A DNA stretch of 64,000 nt, taken from the NCBI RefSeq assembly GCF_000276665.1, contig NW_004955483.1:8961380-9025379 (forward strand), in the 5' to 3' direction. Position 1 is the first letter of the stretch, and each line of letters starts with the position of its first letter. The notes below the pieces were generated by a model that was given only the letters and a program-made list of their open reading frames with translations, was not told the origin of the DNA and searched no databases. Shown piece after piece: positions 20,719 through 31,760 of this stretch. The DNA is from Chinchilla lanigera. Lineage: Eukaryota; Chordata; Mammalia; Rodentia; Chinchillidae. The position numbers and the translations under genes were made by a program.

Positions 20719-21964
20719 TGCTTCAATGCTTTCACTAGAGAACCTTATACAGATTAAAGGCATCCCTTTAAAATCATTCCCATTTGAACCCCAAAATATA
20801 GCTGACGTTAGATACATCATTTCTCTTTTGAGGGTTTGTTTTCTCATCTGTAACAAAGGGGAGAGAGCTTCTCCTATTCTCTCCACTCTCCCTCCAACAT
20901 GATGAAGCTTTAAGGTTTCCCTCAGCTCTGTTATTTTCTCTATGCTGTTATTTTTCAGACAGTTTTTTTTCTCTAGGGTAATGTTTTCCAATCAGTCTGT
21001 TTTGAAGCCATATTATCTTTCTATCTTCAGATTTAACTTGCAAAGAAAGTATTAAAGATAAGACAGGTGGGGGGCCTGACTCATCATCACTCCATCAAAA
21101 GGTTGTGGTCTGGAAATCTGCTCTCAGAAAAAAACATCTTGAAACAAAGGCAGAAACCAATATGGAAAATAAAAAAAAAATAGTACAATTTCCAACCAAA
21201 CATCTTGTTTTATTTTCTGCTGTGTTCTTTTCCTCCTGTCAGGTAGACATAAGCTTAGGCAATATTTAACCAAATATTATTTATGTATAATAAGAAACGG
21301 GGGTACTTTGCATTAGGAAATTTATGTGTTACAAATAAAACCTGACAAACTGCTCAGACTTTGATAATTCAGGAAGAAACAGAATAAATTTAAAGTGAGC
21401 CATATTCTCCTTAGCTTCCTGATGAATTTCTTTCTGAAACAGCTTGGAAATTTGCAAAATATTATTTGGGGAAATTTAAAGCATTCTGCTATTGTCATTT
21501 TGATTTGAGGAACATTTATTGAATGTTTTCTATATTGCTCTAGCATCTAGATTTTTGGAAGACACAAAGATGATGTAGAATAGATAGTCTCAATTTTCCA
21601 GTTATCACAAGAACTTCTTAATGAACTGCTGTACATTCCAGGTAGGAAGAAAGTTATACTGATCTTTGTTGACCAATGCCTCACCTAGTGCTATGTGTAA
21701 GTTGGGCTTTGTATTAGCAGCAAGAAGACACAAGAAATTGATCACAAAGCTGATCTTAGCTTCTTGCCAGTACATTGGATTGTTACACAAAAACGAATCA
21801 CTCACTATACATGCACGCACACAGTGTGTTCATTTCTTGTATGCATTACACAATAAACAATGTCCATTTTTTAGTTTTACCGTTTATTTTTATTTACGCA
21901 CACTCCTCCCCCACAAACAATAAAATTGATGAAAATTCTAGAGTTCACAGCTGGTTTTCTGGGC
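20719..21964. other. Unassigned DNA; small MIR-like core
   Basis: Apart from a possible MIR core at 20815-20865 (gtttgttttctcatctgtaa) I see nothing. The frame 20641-20991 (minus, 116 codons) starts inside the ID and is not a gene. Confidence 0.45.
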
Positions 21965-22135
21965 AACTTAGCAGCGCTTCCAAAACTTGACTGTCCTCAC
22001 CGATCACTTGGGAAGCTTATTAAAATGGAAATCATGGTTCAGTAAGCCTGGGACAGGGCTTGAGATTTGCATTTCTTACAAACTTTGACTGATCATGGTC
22101 CATGGACCACATCTCCAGCCAGAAGACAAAGCCAG
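21965..22135 (+). mobile_element. MER5A-like hAT MITE
   Basis: 'gatcacttgggaagcttatt' (22001-22020), 'gttcagtaagcctgggacag', 'ttgagatttgcatttcttac' and 'catggtccatggaccacat' follow the order of the MER5A consensus as I know it. Nonautonomous hAT-Charlie family; diverged. Confidence 0.7.
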
Positions 22136-22382
22136 AGGAGCCAGCATCAGTGATGTTCAAGGCCAGTTGAAAGAAGTTGTCCTGGCTGCAGTGTGCAGAC
22201 CTGGCAGTGTAACGCCTACAGTGTTTTAAACCTGAAACGACTTCAAGACGTATAAAGAGGTTAGCAGCAACTTCCACAGGCTCTACAGCAAGTTAGGGTT
22301 TTGTTCTCACTGGGATATGGCTTTGGGGTTCCTGTTTTTAAACCTTCTATGCTTGTCACAAATTGATGTGTCTAACTTGTGT
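22136..22382. other. Unassigned DNA
   Basis: Nothing recognised before the pyrimidine tract that precedes the next L1. Confidence 0.35.
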
Positions 22383-22427
22383 TTTTCTTTTCTTTTCTTT
22401 CTATATTTTTCTTTTTCTTTTTCTTTA
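22383..22427 (+). repeat. Pyrimidine-rich (CTTTT)n tract
   Basis: About 45 bp of C/T with repeated TTTTCTTTTCTTT units directly before an L1 3' end. Confidence 0.85.
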
Positions 22428-22429
22428 AG

Positions 22430-22860
22430 AAACAGTAGTTTATTAAATGAAATAAGCCAGGCTTAAAAGGCAACTATTGAATGAACTCACTCATATGTGA
22501 ATTCTAAAGAAATGACTCCCACAGAGGCAGAGTGTGGTGGCTATTAGAGGCTGGTAAGAGAAAGTTCAAAGAGGATGGGACAGGGTTGGTCAGCAGTAAG
22601 ACAGGAAGAATCACTACTGGTGTGCAGTTGCACACAGGGAGACCCAGTTAGCAATAAGTCAAATAGCTAGAATAGACTTTGAATATTGTCACCACAAAGA
22701 AATGACAAATGTGTGAGGTTATGGGTATGCTAATTACCCTAGTTTGGTTATTATACAATGGGTACATGTATTGAAATGTCACATTGTACCACATAAACAT
22801 GTTCAATTGTGATGTGTCAGTGAGCAGCAGCAACAAGAAAAGAGCAGTCACTGGTAGATG
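22430..22860 (+). mobile_element. L1 3' end, plus strand
   Basis: 'tgaaataagccaggcttaaa' (22448-22467), 'aactcactcatatgtgaatt' (22483-22502), 'agaggctggtaagagaaagt' and 'catgtattgaaatgtcacat' mark the end of ORF2 and 3' UTR of an older L1. Non-coding. Confidence 0.8.
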
Positions 22861-24464
22861 TATGGCTGGGAGAAAGGATATTCATCATAGGACAGGAAAG
22901 AGGCTGACTGCCCATGTATAAATGAGCTACATTATTTCCCTAAATCATTGCCAGTTGACCTATGCATAATTTCTGCAGAGAAAGAAAAAGAGGAATTGGG
23001 GGAACACAAGAGACACGTTTCAGAGAATTCCAGAAAGCATTACCTGCAGCCTGGAGCAGAATCTTTGCCTCCTCAGCCAGCCTGGCATGGAGCAGGTCCA
23101 TTCAGTTTCCAAGTCACCAGGCCTGAGACTGAATTTTCAGGGTGACCTGGACTATCTGGCTTCCCTAATCCTGACAGAGAAAAAATATCTCCTTGACCAT
23201 TCTGATTTACAGCCTTGAGAAATGTGACTTTTTAAAATAATACATAGGAAACCATTCTGACTCAGTTTTGTCTTCTTCAGATTGGCATCTGTTGATGAGA
23301 ACAAATGTGTATGTAGGAAAGGCGGCTACTGTTAAAAACCTAACTGAAACCCACATTTTCTAAGGTACCTGGAAATCATCAACATTTTTCATAAAGCATT
23401 CACTTGGGGATGATTTTCAAGGGAAATTCTAATGATAACCAAGTGAAAGGGCATCAAGAAAATCTTAACTTCAGTGTGCAACCCACCCATCACAATCACG
23501 CAAGAGCTGTGTACCACTGGTTCCTCAGAGAAAAGGTGTGAGGGTAGGGATCATTAATAACAATTTGTGCTGTGATCTCCAGAATCCACTGGGGTGGTAT
23601 TATTGCTGAAGGTTGGTGCTTTTTAGAAGCCACTAGATCCTAAATCCTAAATCCCCCTTAGGAGTGAGGACCACAGGCTTTCTCCTAGTGAACAAAAATC
23701 TTATAATAAATCAGCATCATCATCGTTTTAGGCCTGGCATTTCCTTAGGGGACATTGATTTTTTTCTCCATGAATTCTCTCCTTTCCACACCTCTCTACT
23801 TCCAATTCTTCAAGTGAAACAGAAAAGGCAAAAGCTTCAATTTGCCATGGGAGGTGCAATATGTGAGAGGCCAGTGCTGCAGATGGTAGAAAGACTTTAC
23901 CAACAGTCAAGGATTAATATTGAGAAGTTAAGAGTTTAGTGACACACTACCACACAGCAGTGCGTGAGTCCCAGAAAGCACCAACGTGAGGATTGGGTAT
24001 GCAAATGTCCTCTCAGGAATGCTTTTTCATTAGGTCACAGTGGTTCCATTCTCCAACCACCTCTATACTGAGGATAGCCGTGTGCTTTTTGAAGACTGAA
24101 TCATGTTTTCTTCTATACGGTTCAGTGCACCTGGTGTTAAAAAAACAGTCATTCCAAGTAGGGTTAATTAACAATTGTATATAGGCTAGTTAGGGTTAGT
24201 AGAGTTGGTGTTCCTTCAAAGAGACTTCTAACATTATACTGGAACAAGAGCGGAAATGGTATTCTTTAAGACATGAGCAATGGTTAAGTCATCTAGCCAT
24301 GTATGTGTGGTTCTTGTAGCTTGTAAGGTCAAAAGATAGTTTTTTTCTTTAACTACAGTTTCATAGTTCAGCTGTAATGTGGCCTTAGAAATAGTGGTAA
24401 AATAACCAAGATTCCCAACACAATTTAAGTGTGCATCTTCAAGTTAAAATAGAAAGCACACAGG
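22861..24464. other. Unassigned intergenic DNA
   Basis: About 1.6 kb. The overlapping frames 23664-23939 (plus) and 23728-23910 (minus) have no domain. No RNA or transposon identified. Confidence 0.45.
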
Positions 24465-24580
24465 GACGAATCCTCTGAGTTTGGCTGGGTCAGTAACCAG
24501 CTGTGTAACCTTTAGCCAGTTACTTCTCATATGTTTCAATTTCTAGTAGTTGGATGAGATAGTTTTTAAAAAAATACTTT
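24465..24580 (+). mobile_element. MIR fragment, plus strand
   Basis: 'accagctgtgtaacctttag' (24496-24515), 'ccagttacttctcatatgtt' and 'ttggatgagatag' correspond to the MIR core with its conserved 'gctgtgtaacct' block. Confidence 0.75.
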
Positions 24581-27189
24581 TTCATCCCTCCATAGTTGGC
24601 CTTGTAAATTCATCCACGGGATTGTAACTTACGAGACAAAAACTCATGAATGAGATGAGTGTGCTGTTCTCATTTGACACTAGAATTTACTTTTAAAAAA
24701 TCAAGATTGCCTGGGTGATTGAAACGTAACATGAATCCACCCCAAATGCAAGAGATCATCACTCAACACATTATTAATTTGAAATTAATCAACTAAGCAG
24801 TATGTGGTTAGAGTCTCTTTCTAAATCACTAAGAATACTTCCCCAGGCCTCAGGGTTCCTCTGATTACTCTGCAGTGATCTCTCCTCCAATCCTGACCCC
24901 TGACCGGGGCACTCTAACAAAGAAACAGACTTAAAAACAAAAATTTGTTCTCACAGGAAGTAGATCTTGTTTAGTTTTAATGAAAATTGTTTTAGAACAC
25001 TTCAACTCACACAAACCACACATGGAAAGAATGTGTCATTTGTACCTTTGCCTACAGGAAAATATTGCTGTCATCCATGGTTAATAGAAGTGGAATCAAT
25101 GTGAACTCTCTAAATGATTCTTGTCTGCAAGTGGGAGGGGCCCACAGTTTAGTACTCGGAAGACGAAAGGCAGAAGAAATCTGATCGTAAGTGACTTGGC
25201 ATTTTGGTGCATCCAAAACCCAGAGTGCTGGGAGTCAGATTTCAGGAAATAAAAGGGAGGAATATGAGCAGCAACAAAGTGATTACAAGAGAGATAATGG
25301 ACAATTACATCAGAACTAACTCAAATCTGCCACGAGGCTCTGTCCCTCTTCATTAATAATGGCGGTGCTGGCAAAAAATGAAACGGATGAGAGAGGCCTT
25401 GACTGAGCATTGCTTCAGCCTGTGCTTTGCCAAAAAGTTTACATGTGGCATGTTGCAACTTTACTGCTCAGAATCATAAAAGAGCTGGGCACCCTTCCCA
25501 GAACATTGCTAACTTTTCTTCTTTCTTCTGTGGTCCACATATTATAATTGTATGATTTTTGTTTCCAAAGTCATTTTCAACTCAAGCAGTGGAGAGAGTA
25601 TGCGGTGCACATGTTACCCTAGATTAGACCCAGTTTTCTCTGATGTTACGCTCCTGTGAGAAGAGTGCGGATTTAAGGGGTTCTTAGGACTACCTGTCTC
25701 CACTAGAGATGAATGATCACAGCACTGCACCTGGGTTGAAGCCCCTTTAAATTCACAAGGTTTTGACTAGCTGAAGATGTCTTCATACATCTTAGGCCTT
25801 GATCCAGCCCCTTCCACTCTTACCAGGTTATGTTAGGAGGGTGTTAACTCGGCTTCCTTTCTTTTTGTTCCGTAAGTTCTGAGGACCATCTCCAACCTTG
25901 TGTCTTTTCTTCCATCTCAGAGAAGGAAATGTTTCTGCTGTGCTTGAAGCCACAGCCACCATTCATATCCTGAACACTACCTCTTCCTTCCTGAATTAGC
26001 AATATTATCAGTGCAGGGACTTGTGTGGATGTACAAACAGAATTATGGAGTCCTCATCTATAGCTCTCCGCTCTTCACACTCCAGCCCACAAATATCTCT
26101 TTATCTGGGCTATTATCTGAGTTACTTCCCAGTTCTGGGATTGGGGCCATGCACAGGGCAAAAAATTAAAAAGACACTTGAGAAATTCCTGCTGATCACT
26201 TCTCCAAGTTTCCTCTTCCCGCCATAGTCTGTCTGCTTCAACCTAATTCTCAGATTCCTCCCAGCATCATAAAGCTCCAATGGAGATAGATCATTTTTAC
26301 TGTTTAACCTCTCCTCTGGGACCTTTTTCTTGGCCTTCAAACCACTTCTTAGACACATTCTTCTCTCTACCTCTCCTCCTCATCAACATAACATTCTGCT
26401 TTTTCTTCCTTTTTCTCTACAAGCTCCTTGCAAATGCACTTTATACATGAATTTAGATTCCATTTCTGACAGGAGCAAAGCCCACCATGGTATAGCTCTC
26501 CAGTTGATTAAACTCTAGATGAAACACAAAAAGCAGATCCCTTGGGACTTTAAAAATTATACCAAAGCAGACAGATTAGGCAAAACAGAGGTCATCTGTG
26601 AGGGAACGAATTTCCCAATTGTCCTTTCTTCTTTCCTTACAGTTTTGCCCTGGGGGAAGCCCCAAGCACAAAGCTTGGAAGAGGTAAGCTTTGTGGATTC
26701 CTAAAAACTAAAATAATAACCTCAACTTTCTGAACTATAAAGCTGGGGAAAGTGGTCCCAGCGTGCCAGAAAGTATGCAGAGGACAGAGGTAGAGAAAGG
26801 GAACCTGTAATTCTGTTGTGCATATATGGATCAGAGTTAAACTGCACAGCACAGGGCAGGAGAGCTGAACTGGTACTAAGCAACAACCCAACCCACAGTT
26901 AACCTTGAGCAGCACATGCGTGGGACCGGCCCAAGTAGCATACCAAAGTGTAAAGGCTGAACATAGATGAGACCCACCCACAGAAAGCAAAACAACTTTC
27001 TGTCTGAACATAATGAGATTATGTTCAACTTTCTGTCTGAACATAATGACTGTCTTATAAATAAAACAACAAAAAGGTTTTTCCACAGACTTAAAACAAT
27101 AGCCTATGCTATTCCATAGTCACAGTGTCTAAGATACAGCTCTAAAGCTGCTCAAACATACATTGAACTGGGAAAGTGTGATCGATTTC
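24581..27189. other. Repeat-poor unique DNA, candidate conserved region
   Basis: About 2.6 kb with almost no recognisable transposons. 24930-25480 is notable (see findings). A 149-codon minus frame (26637-27086) lacks any domain and is partly made by a local 33-bp-period duplication. 26700-27189 could be the decayed 5' part of the L1 that follows. Confidence 0.5.
26993..27049 (+). repeat. Direct duplication, 24-bp copies with 33-bp period
   Basis: CAACTTTCTGTCTGAACATA plus ATGA occurs at 26993-27016 and again, identical, at 27026-27049, separated by gattatgtt. Identity of the copies suggests a recent local duplication. Confidence 0.9.
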
Positions 27190-27890
27190 CAAAGGAAAAG
27201 GCCAGCAACATGTGTCACCCCAAGATGGTCTACATGCTGTATTTCTCAGGGAGCAATTTCAAAGCAATGATCATTCCTGTGATCTGTAAGACAGAAATTA
27301 AAAGCCTTTCAATGAATGTAAAGAAAGAAATTCTCTGAAGAGAAGCAGAAACCATTAAACAATCAGATTGGAAACTGCCGAACTGAAAAATATAATGTAT
27401 GAAATGGAAAAAAAAATGGATACAATCAAGAGCAGAATAGAAAATACAGCACAAAAGAGTATCTGAACTTGAAGAGAGATCAACAAAAATTATCCATACT
27501 GAAGTGTAAGGAAGGAAAAATAGAATTAAAATAGAGCATCAGGAACCTATAGAAAAATACCAAAAAGTCCAAAATATATATCATTGGAATTCCAGAAAGG
27601 GCTAGGACTGAGAACTTACACAATTGGAGAACGACATCAATTTGCAGCGAAAGCAACTCAGTGAATCCCGAACAGGTTCAATGCAAAGGAAACCACAGCT
27701 GACACATAGTAATCCTTACTAAAAATCAAAGATTAAAACCAAAACAAAAAAAAATTTCAAAAGCTGCTAGGGAAAGATGATACACTACACATCAGAGAAC
27801 TATGATTTGAAGGGCTGTGAATATCTTGTCAGAAGCCTTCAAGTCCAGAAGACAGCGGGTCAATGTCTTTAAAGTGTTGAAAGAGCAAGC
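27190..27890 (+). mobile_element. Old L1, ORF1 region, plus strand
   Basis: Order of blocks fits an L1M ORF1: 'gattggaaactgccgaactg' (27367-27386), 'tggaattccagaaagggcta' (27585-27604), 'agaagacagcgggtcaatgt' with 'tttaaagtgttgaaagagca' (27847-27885). The ORF1 C-terminus and everything downstream are missing, and the frames are closed by many stops. Confidence 0.78.
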
Positions 27891-28805
27891 ACGAGGCAGG
27901 GCTTGCATCGAAGAGGGGCTGGCCAGCAGCCTGATTACTAAATAGGGGTTTGGCCCGGGAGAGGGGATAGAAGTCTGGAGATTAGAACGGTGGTGGGGCT
28001 GAGAGTCAAAAAAGAAAAAAAGCCAAATTGACAATCAAGGCTTGATTTGCAGCCTGTGTGTTAGATCCCAGAATGCACACACACACACACACACACACAC
28101 GCGTGTGCACACATACACACATGACTCAAGTGACCATCACAGAGCTGGACATAGTTCATACGGCCACGGTTGAAGGAGAGGAGGCCCCTGGGGCTGTCAA
28201 ATCTGGCTGGACAGCTGCTGTTTTTAGTATATATTCAAAACGTCTCATTTTTTCCACACACATTTCCCTGTCTCGGTCTCCTACTCTGTCAACTCAACAT
28301 AACTCTTCTTAATCACCCTCAGTGGCCTTGTTCACCTGCAACCTCATTTATTCTGTCACTCAAACTTGCTGACACCTATGAGATGTCCAGGGGCTGATCG
28401 TCTCCACAAAGACTTCCTGGATCTTCCCACCGAAAGTTGTTTCCCTTTCTTCTGAATCTTCAGATCAATTCCTTGAAGACTTCAACCGTACACTTCGCAT
28501 GACAGTTGTCCAAGTAACGTACATTATATATTACTTGATAGGGGCTGTGAGTCACCATTTAATTAACCAACAGGTCATATCCTATAACTGAAAGGTACTC
28601 ATTGTTTACTTCTTCTAATGAAGGAAGTAAGCAAACACCTTTGTCTCTCCTAAGTCAATTAGAATCCAGTGTCATAAAGAGCAACATGAATTGCTTAGAC
28701 ATGTATATTTTTGAAAGCACTTGATGAAAAAGCTCCTTACTATAATCAGCAAATGATACAAAATTGGAATGCAAAAGTAACACTGGTATTTTTTAGAATT
28801 GTTTC
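27891..28805. other. Unassigned DNA
   Basis: Apart from the (CA)n at 28075-28120 I recognise nothing. Open frames 28058-28397 overlap the microsatellite. Confidence 0.4.
28075..28120 (+). repeat. (CA)n microsatellite, interrupted
   Basis: CA units to about 28100, a GCGTGTG break, then more CA units. Confidence 0.95.
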
Positions 28806-28807
28806 TT

Positions 28808-28884
28808 TTTTTTGGTACTGGGAATCAATCTTAGGACCTTGTGCTTGCCAGACAGGCCTTATGCCACTGAACTATATCCCCAGC
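28808..28884 (-). mobile_element. ID-type SINE, minus strand, with target duplication
   Basis: Reverse ID: ggtactgggaatcaatctta at 28814, then gtgcttgcca and ccactgaactatatccccag. Flanks carry a 14-bp target duplication with one mismatch: tagaattgtttctt (28794-28807) and tagaattatttctt (28885-28898). The poly-T at the left end is its reversed tail. Confidence 0.93.
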
Positions 28885-28986
28885 TAGAATTATTTCTTGT
28901 AATTCCTTGGCCTTTACCTGTGCTCAGAGGAGCCATAGAACATATATAGTATATGACTGGGAGAAAACTTAAAACTGAAAGGTCAC

Positions 28987-29138
28987 AGCTGGGGATAGAA
29001 CTCGGTGTAGCACTTACCTAGCATGCATGAGGTCTTCAGTTCAGCCCCAAGAACTGCCAAAAGGGGTGAGAGGTAGGAAAGAAGGAAGGAAGGAAGGAAG
29101 GAAGGAAGGAAGGAAGGAAGGAAGGAAGGAAGGAAGGC
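28987..29138 (+). mobile_element. ID-type SINE with (GGAA)n tail
   Basis: Degraded ID body 28987-29058 (agctggggatagaactcgg ... gtcttcagttcagcccc; variant GCCTAGCATG-like middle). It is followed by a purine tail that has expanded into a (GGAA)n microsatellite at about 29077-29137. Microsatellite birth in SINE tails is well known. Confidence 0.82.
29077..29138 (+). repeat. (GGAA)n microsatellite
   Basis: About 15 near-perfect GGAA units. GGAA arrays can bind ETS-family factors in principle (established for some genomes); no evidence of function here. Confidence 0.95.
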
Positions 29139-29149
29139 AAGAAGAATCT

Positions 29150-29245
29150 CCACTTTATTTTACCAAGTGAAAACAGAGGTCAAGGGGCTGCCCCAAACCC
29201 CACAGTAATTGATCTAGACTGAAATCCAGGTTTTTCTGAATCACT
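29150..29245 (-). mobile_element. MIR fragment, minus strand
   Basis: 'caagtgaaaacagaggtcaa' (29164-29183) with 'ctagactgaaatccagg' fits the reverse of the MIR 5' half. Diverged. Confidence 0.55.
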
Positions 29246-29584
29246 ACCTGAGCTTCTTGCTTCTTCTAACTCAATACTATAAGGTTTACCTGGAAAACCG
29301 AAGACCAGAGTCTGGTTGAGTGAGCCTAGGTGGTTGGTTACGTCATTGGAGGGGCTGGTCCTCTCCTCCCACAAGATTCAGAAGCTGTGCGAAGGCTGCC
29401 TGGTTGTTGAACTAGCTCTTCCTGCCTGTCTGTGGCTGAAAGCAAGAACCACGCCTGCCTCACCACTGAGTTATTCTACTCACTGTTTATAGTTCCATCC
29501 TTTGAAAGACCAGAGAGTTCAGAGACAGCTGGTTATGAAACAAGGGGTGAGGCAGAGTTAGAAAGCAAAGCTCCGCGTCTGATC

Positions 29585-29690
29585 TCAGTTCTATCAAAAA
29601 ACCAAGTGAAGGATTATGCAAAGTTCCTCGCTGCCACAGTGCCTCAGTATCCCCACTTGTGAAATGAGGTTGAAAAATCCAGTAACCCTG
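29585..29690 (+). mobile_element. MIR fragment, plus strand
   Basis: 'gcaaagttcctcgctgccac', 'gcctcagtatccccacttgt' and 'gaaatgaggttga' (29618-29673) match the MIR core. Confidence 0.65.
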
Positions 29691-30249
29691 GAAACGGAAA
29701 TGGGATGCACATCTAGTGACTATGAAGTTAAACAGATTTTGGAAGCAAATAGAAACAAAAGCGGGGGAGAAAGAGGAAGGGTTTTAAGGATAAAAGAAAG
29801 AAAAAGCTGAAAAGATCATCTTTTTAAGAAGTTGATTTTTTCTTAGTCATTCCCAAAGAGGGCCAGGTGATACTGCCAATGCTTAACTCCAAAATAGATG
29901 AAAGGTTAAAAAAAAAAAGAAGAAGAAGGAGGAGGAGGAAAAGGCAGCTCTATCGGGGGAAAAAATCCTGAAATAACCCGTCACTGATGTTCAGAAGTCA
30001 CAAGGTCATCATTCATCTTTATAAAAAGAGACACGGAACAAAGACAAACAAGGTAAAGGGCTTACTTTTACATAACGCCAGGCCAGGTTAAAAAAAATAG
30101 CTATAATTCCCCAAGCCTTCCGCATGACAGAGAAATTTAAAGCTTTGGGAAACATCCTATCAAATGCTGTATTTCTGGTTTCAACAAATGCTTGGGAACA
30201 TCATGAAAGTCTGACTTAGACAGAAAGTTTTATTCATCATTTCTCTTAA
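29691..30249. other. Unassigned DNA with A- and AAG/GGA-rich runs
   Basis: Contains a purine run (29908-29940). Nothing else recognised. Confidence 0.4.
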
Positions 30250-30251
30250 AT

Positions 30252-30344
30252 TCTTTTTTTTTCTTTTTTTGGTACCAGGAATCAAACTCAGGACCTCACA
30301 CTTGCCAGGCAGGTGCTTCACCACTGAGCTAAATCCCTGGCCCC
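30252..30344 (-). mobile_element. ID-type SINE, minus strand
   Basis: Poly-T at 30252-30270, then reverse ID (ggtaccaggaatcaaactca ... ccactgagctaaatccctgg) to 30344. Flanking cttaaatt (30245-30252 and 30344-30351) is a plausible target duplication. Close to consensus. Confidence 0.92.
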
Positions 30345-31359
30345 TTAAATTTTTAAAAATAGGGTTTTTTTTTTGTTTTTTGTTTTTTTTTTCAAAATCA
30401 TAATAAGTCTGGTCTCTATTAACCTAAGATCAAGAGCAAGCACACCACAAGTTTAGGAGTTTATATCTAATTTTACTATCCTTGCCTTTAATATTTATTG
30501 ACTTCATTAAAGAACAAAGCGTTGATCTAGAAGAGTTAACATTACCAATTCCACAAACCCTTTTTCTGGCACTTGAATATAATTGCATTTGTAGTGTTCC
30601 ATTCAATCTGTCTGTGCACACACATAGACACATTTTTTTCCAATGAAGAGGAGAAGGAAAAATTAATGTGTTCAGCCAGTGAAACCTTGACACAGAAGTA
30701 CCACTAATTGCAGAGACAACTATGTAGGAGATCAGGGTCATAGAATAACCCGTAGCAAGAATAAAATGTCTTTAAAACCTTCTGTTTATCTAAAAACGTA
30801 TGCACATTTTAAATTGTCTACCATTATATGTGCAGAATCCCTCTAATATTAAAATAATATTTCCCTAAAAAGTTCCTACCAGAATGGCATCCTCCAGTAC
30901 AACACAACATAGGAAGAAAGTTCACAATATTTTTGGTCAGCTCCTGGTTATTTTAAGACAAAATTGTTTTGTTTTCTCGTTTGAATTATTCAAACCTCCA
31001 TGCGGGTTACGCACTGCACTTTGCAGAAGTGTAATACTACTAAGAAATCTTATAATTTTTTATTAACTTGTGGATTTTTTCTGGGGCAAGAATATCTTTT
31101 AAGTGTTCCCTTAGGAGAAGCCAAGAGAGAGGTGAATTCTCCTCTGAGTTTTCAATTGTAGCTTACAGTGAATGGGAAAATCAGTTCTCACTTAGAGCTG
31201 CATGGCTATTTGTGAGCAGAAAATAGTTTCAATTATTCTGCTTGTGCAACCAAGATTTTCTGGGACAATCCCAATTTCATTCTTTTCAATAAATGTGAAT
31301 TTTATTGTACTTGCACCAAATTGTACAACACATGAAATCACATAGGTGATTAAAGTCCA
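30345..31359. other. Unassigned DNA, A/T-rich
   Basis: T-rich run at 30364-30392. The minus frame 30430-30741 (103 codons) has no recognised domain. Confidence 0.4.
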
Positions 31360-31760
31360 GTGTAGACAGCTGTTCACGGCAGCATTAGGAGTAATGGTGA
31401 TCAACTGGAAGCAAGTTAAATGCCACTCAGTAGGGAAATAGCTTAAGAAATTTGAATACATCTAAATATACAACACCAAGCAGAATCAGACTGATCTCTA
31501 TGTACTAGTATGAAAAAAAATACAAGATGTACTGCTGAAAAATATCAACTTAGAGAATGGGTGTTCACTATACTCTCACTTATGTCACACAAAAACTCTA
31601 GCATATATGTTTGTACTGGGATGGAATTTTCTGGCAGAATATACCAGAAAAATACTACAAAAAATTGTCTTTGGAGTTGGGATTAGGAAGAGATGGAGAA
31701 TTTTATCTGTTACTAATATGTCCTACTTCCCAGCGTTTCAGTATGACTTTAAGAAATGAA
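31360..31760 (+). mobile_element. Old L1 3' end, plus strand
   Basis: 'gcagcattaggagtaatggt' (31380-31399), 'ctggaagcaagttaaatgcc', 'cagtagggaaatagcttaag', 'tgatctctatgtactagtat' (31491-31510) and 'gggtgttcactatac' follow the end-of-ORF2/3' UTR order of an L1ME/L1M-type element. Highly diverged. Confidence 0.68.

Noticed and set aside
26637..27086. 149-codon minus-strand frame with repeated FRQKV
   Set aside because: The internal repeat is the 33-bp-period DNA duplication. No domain or start context.
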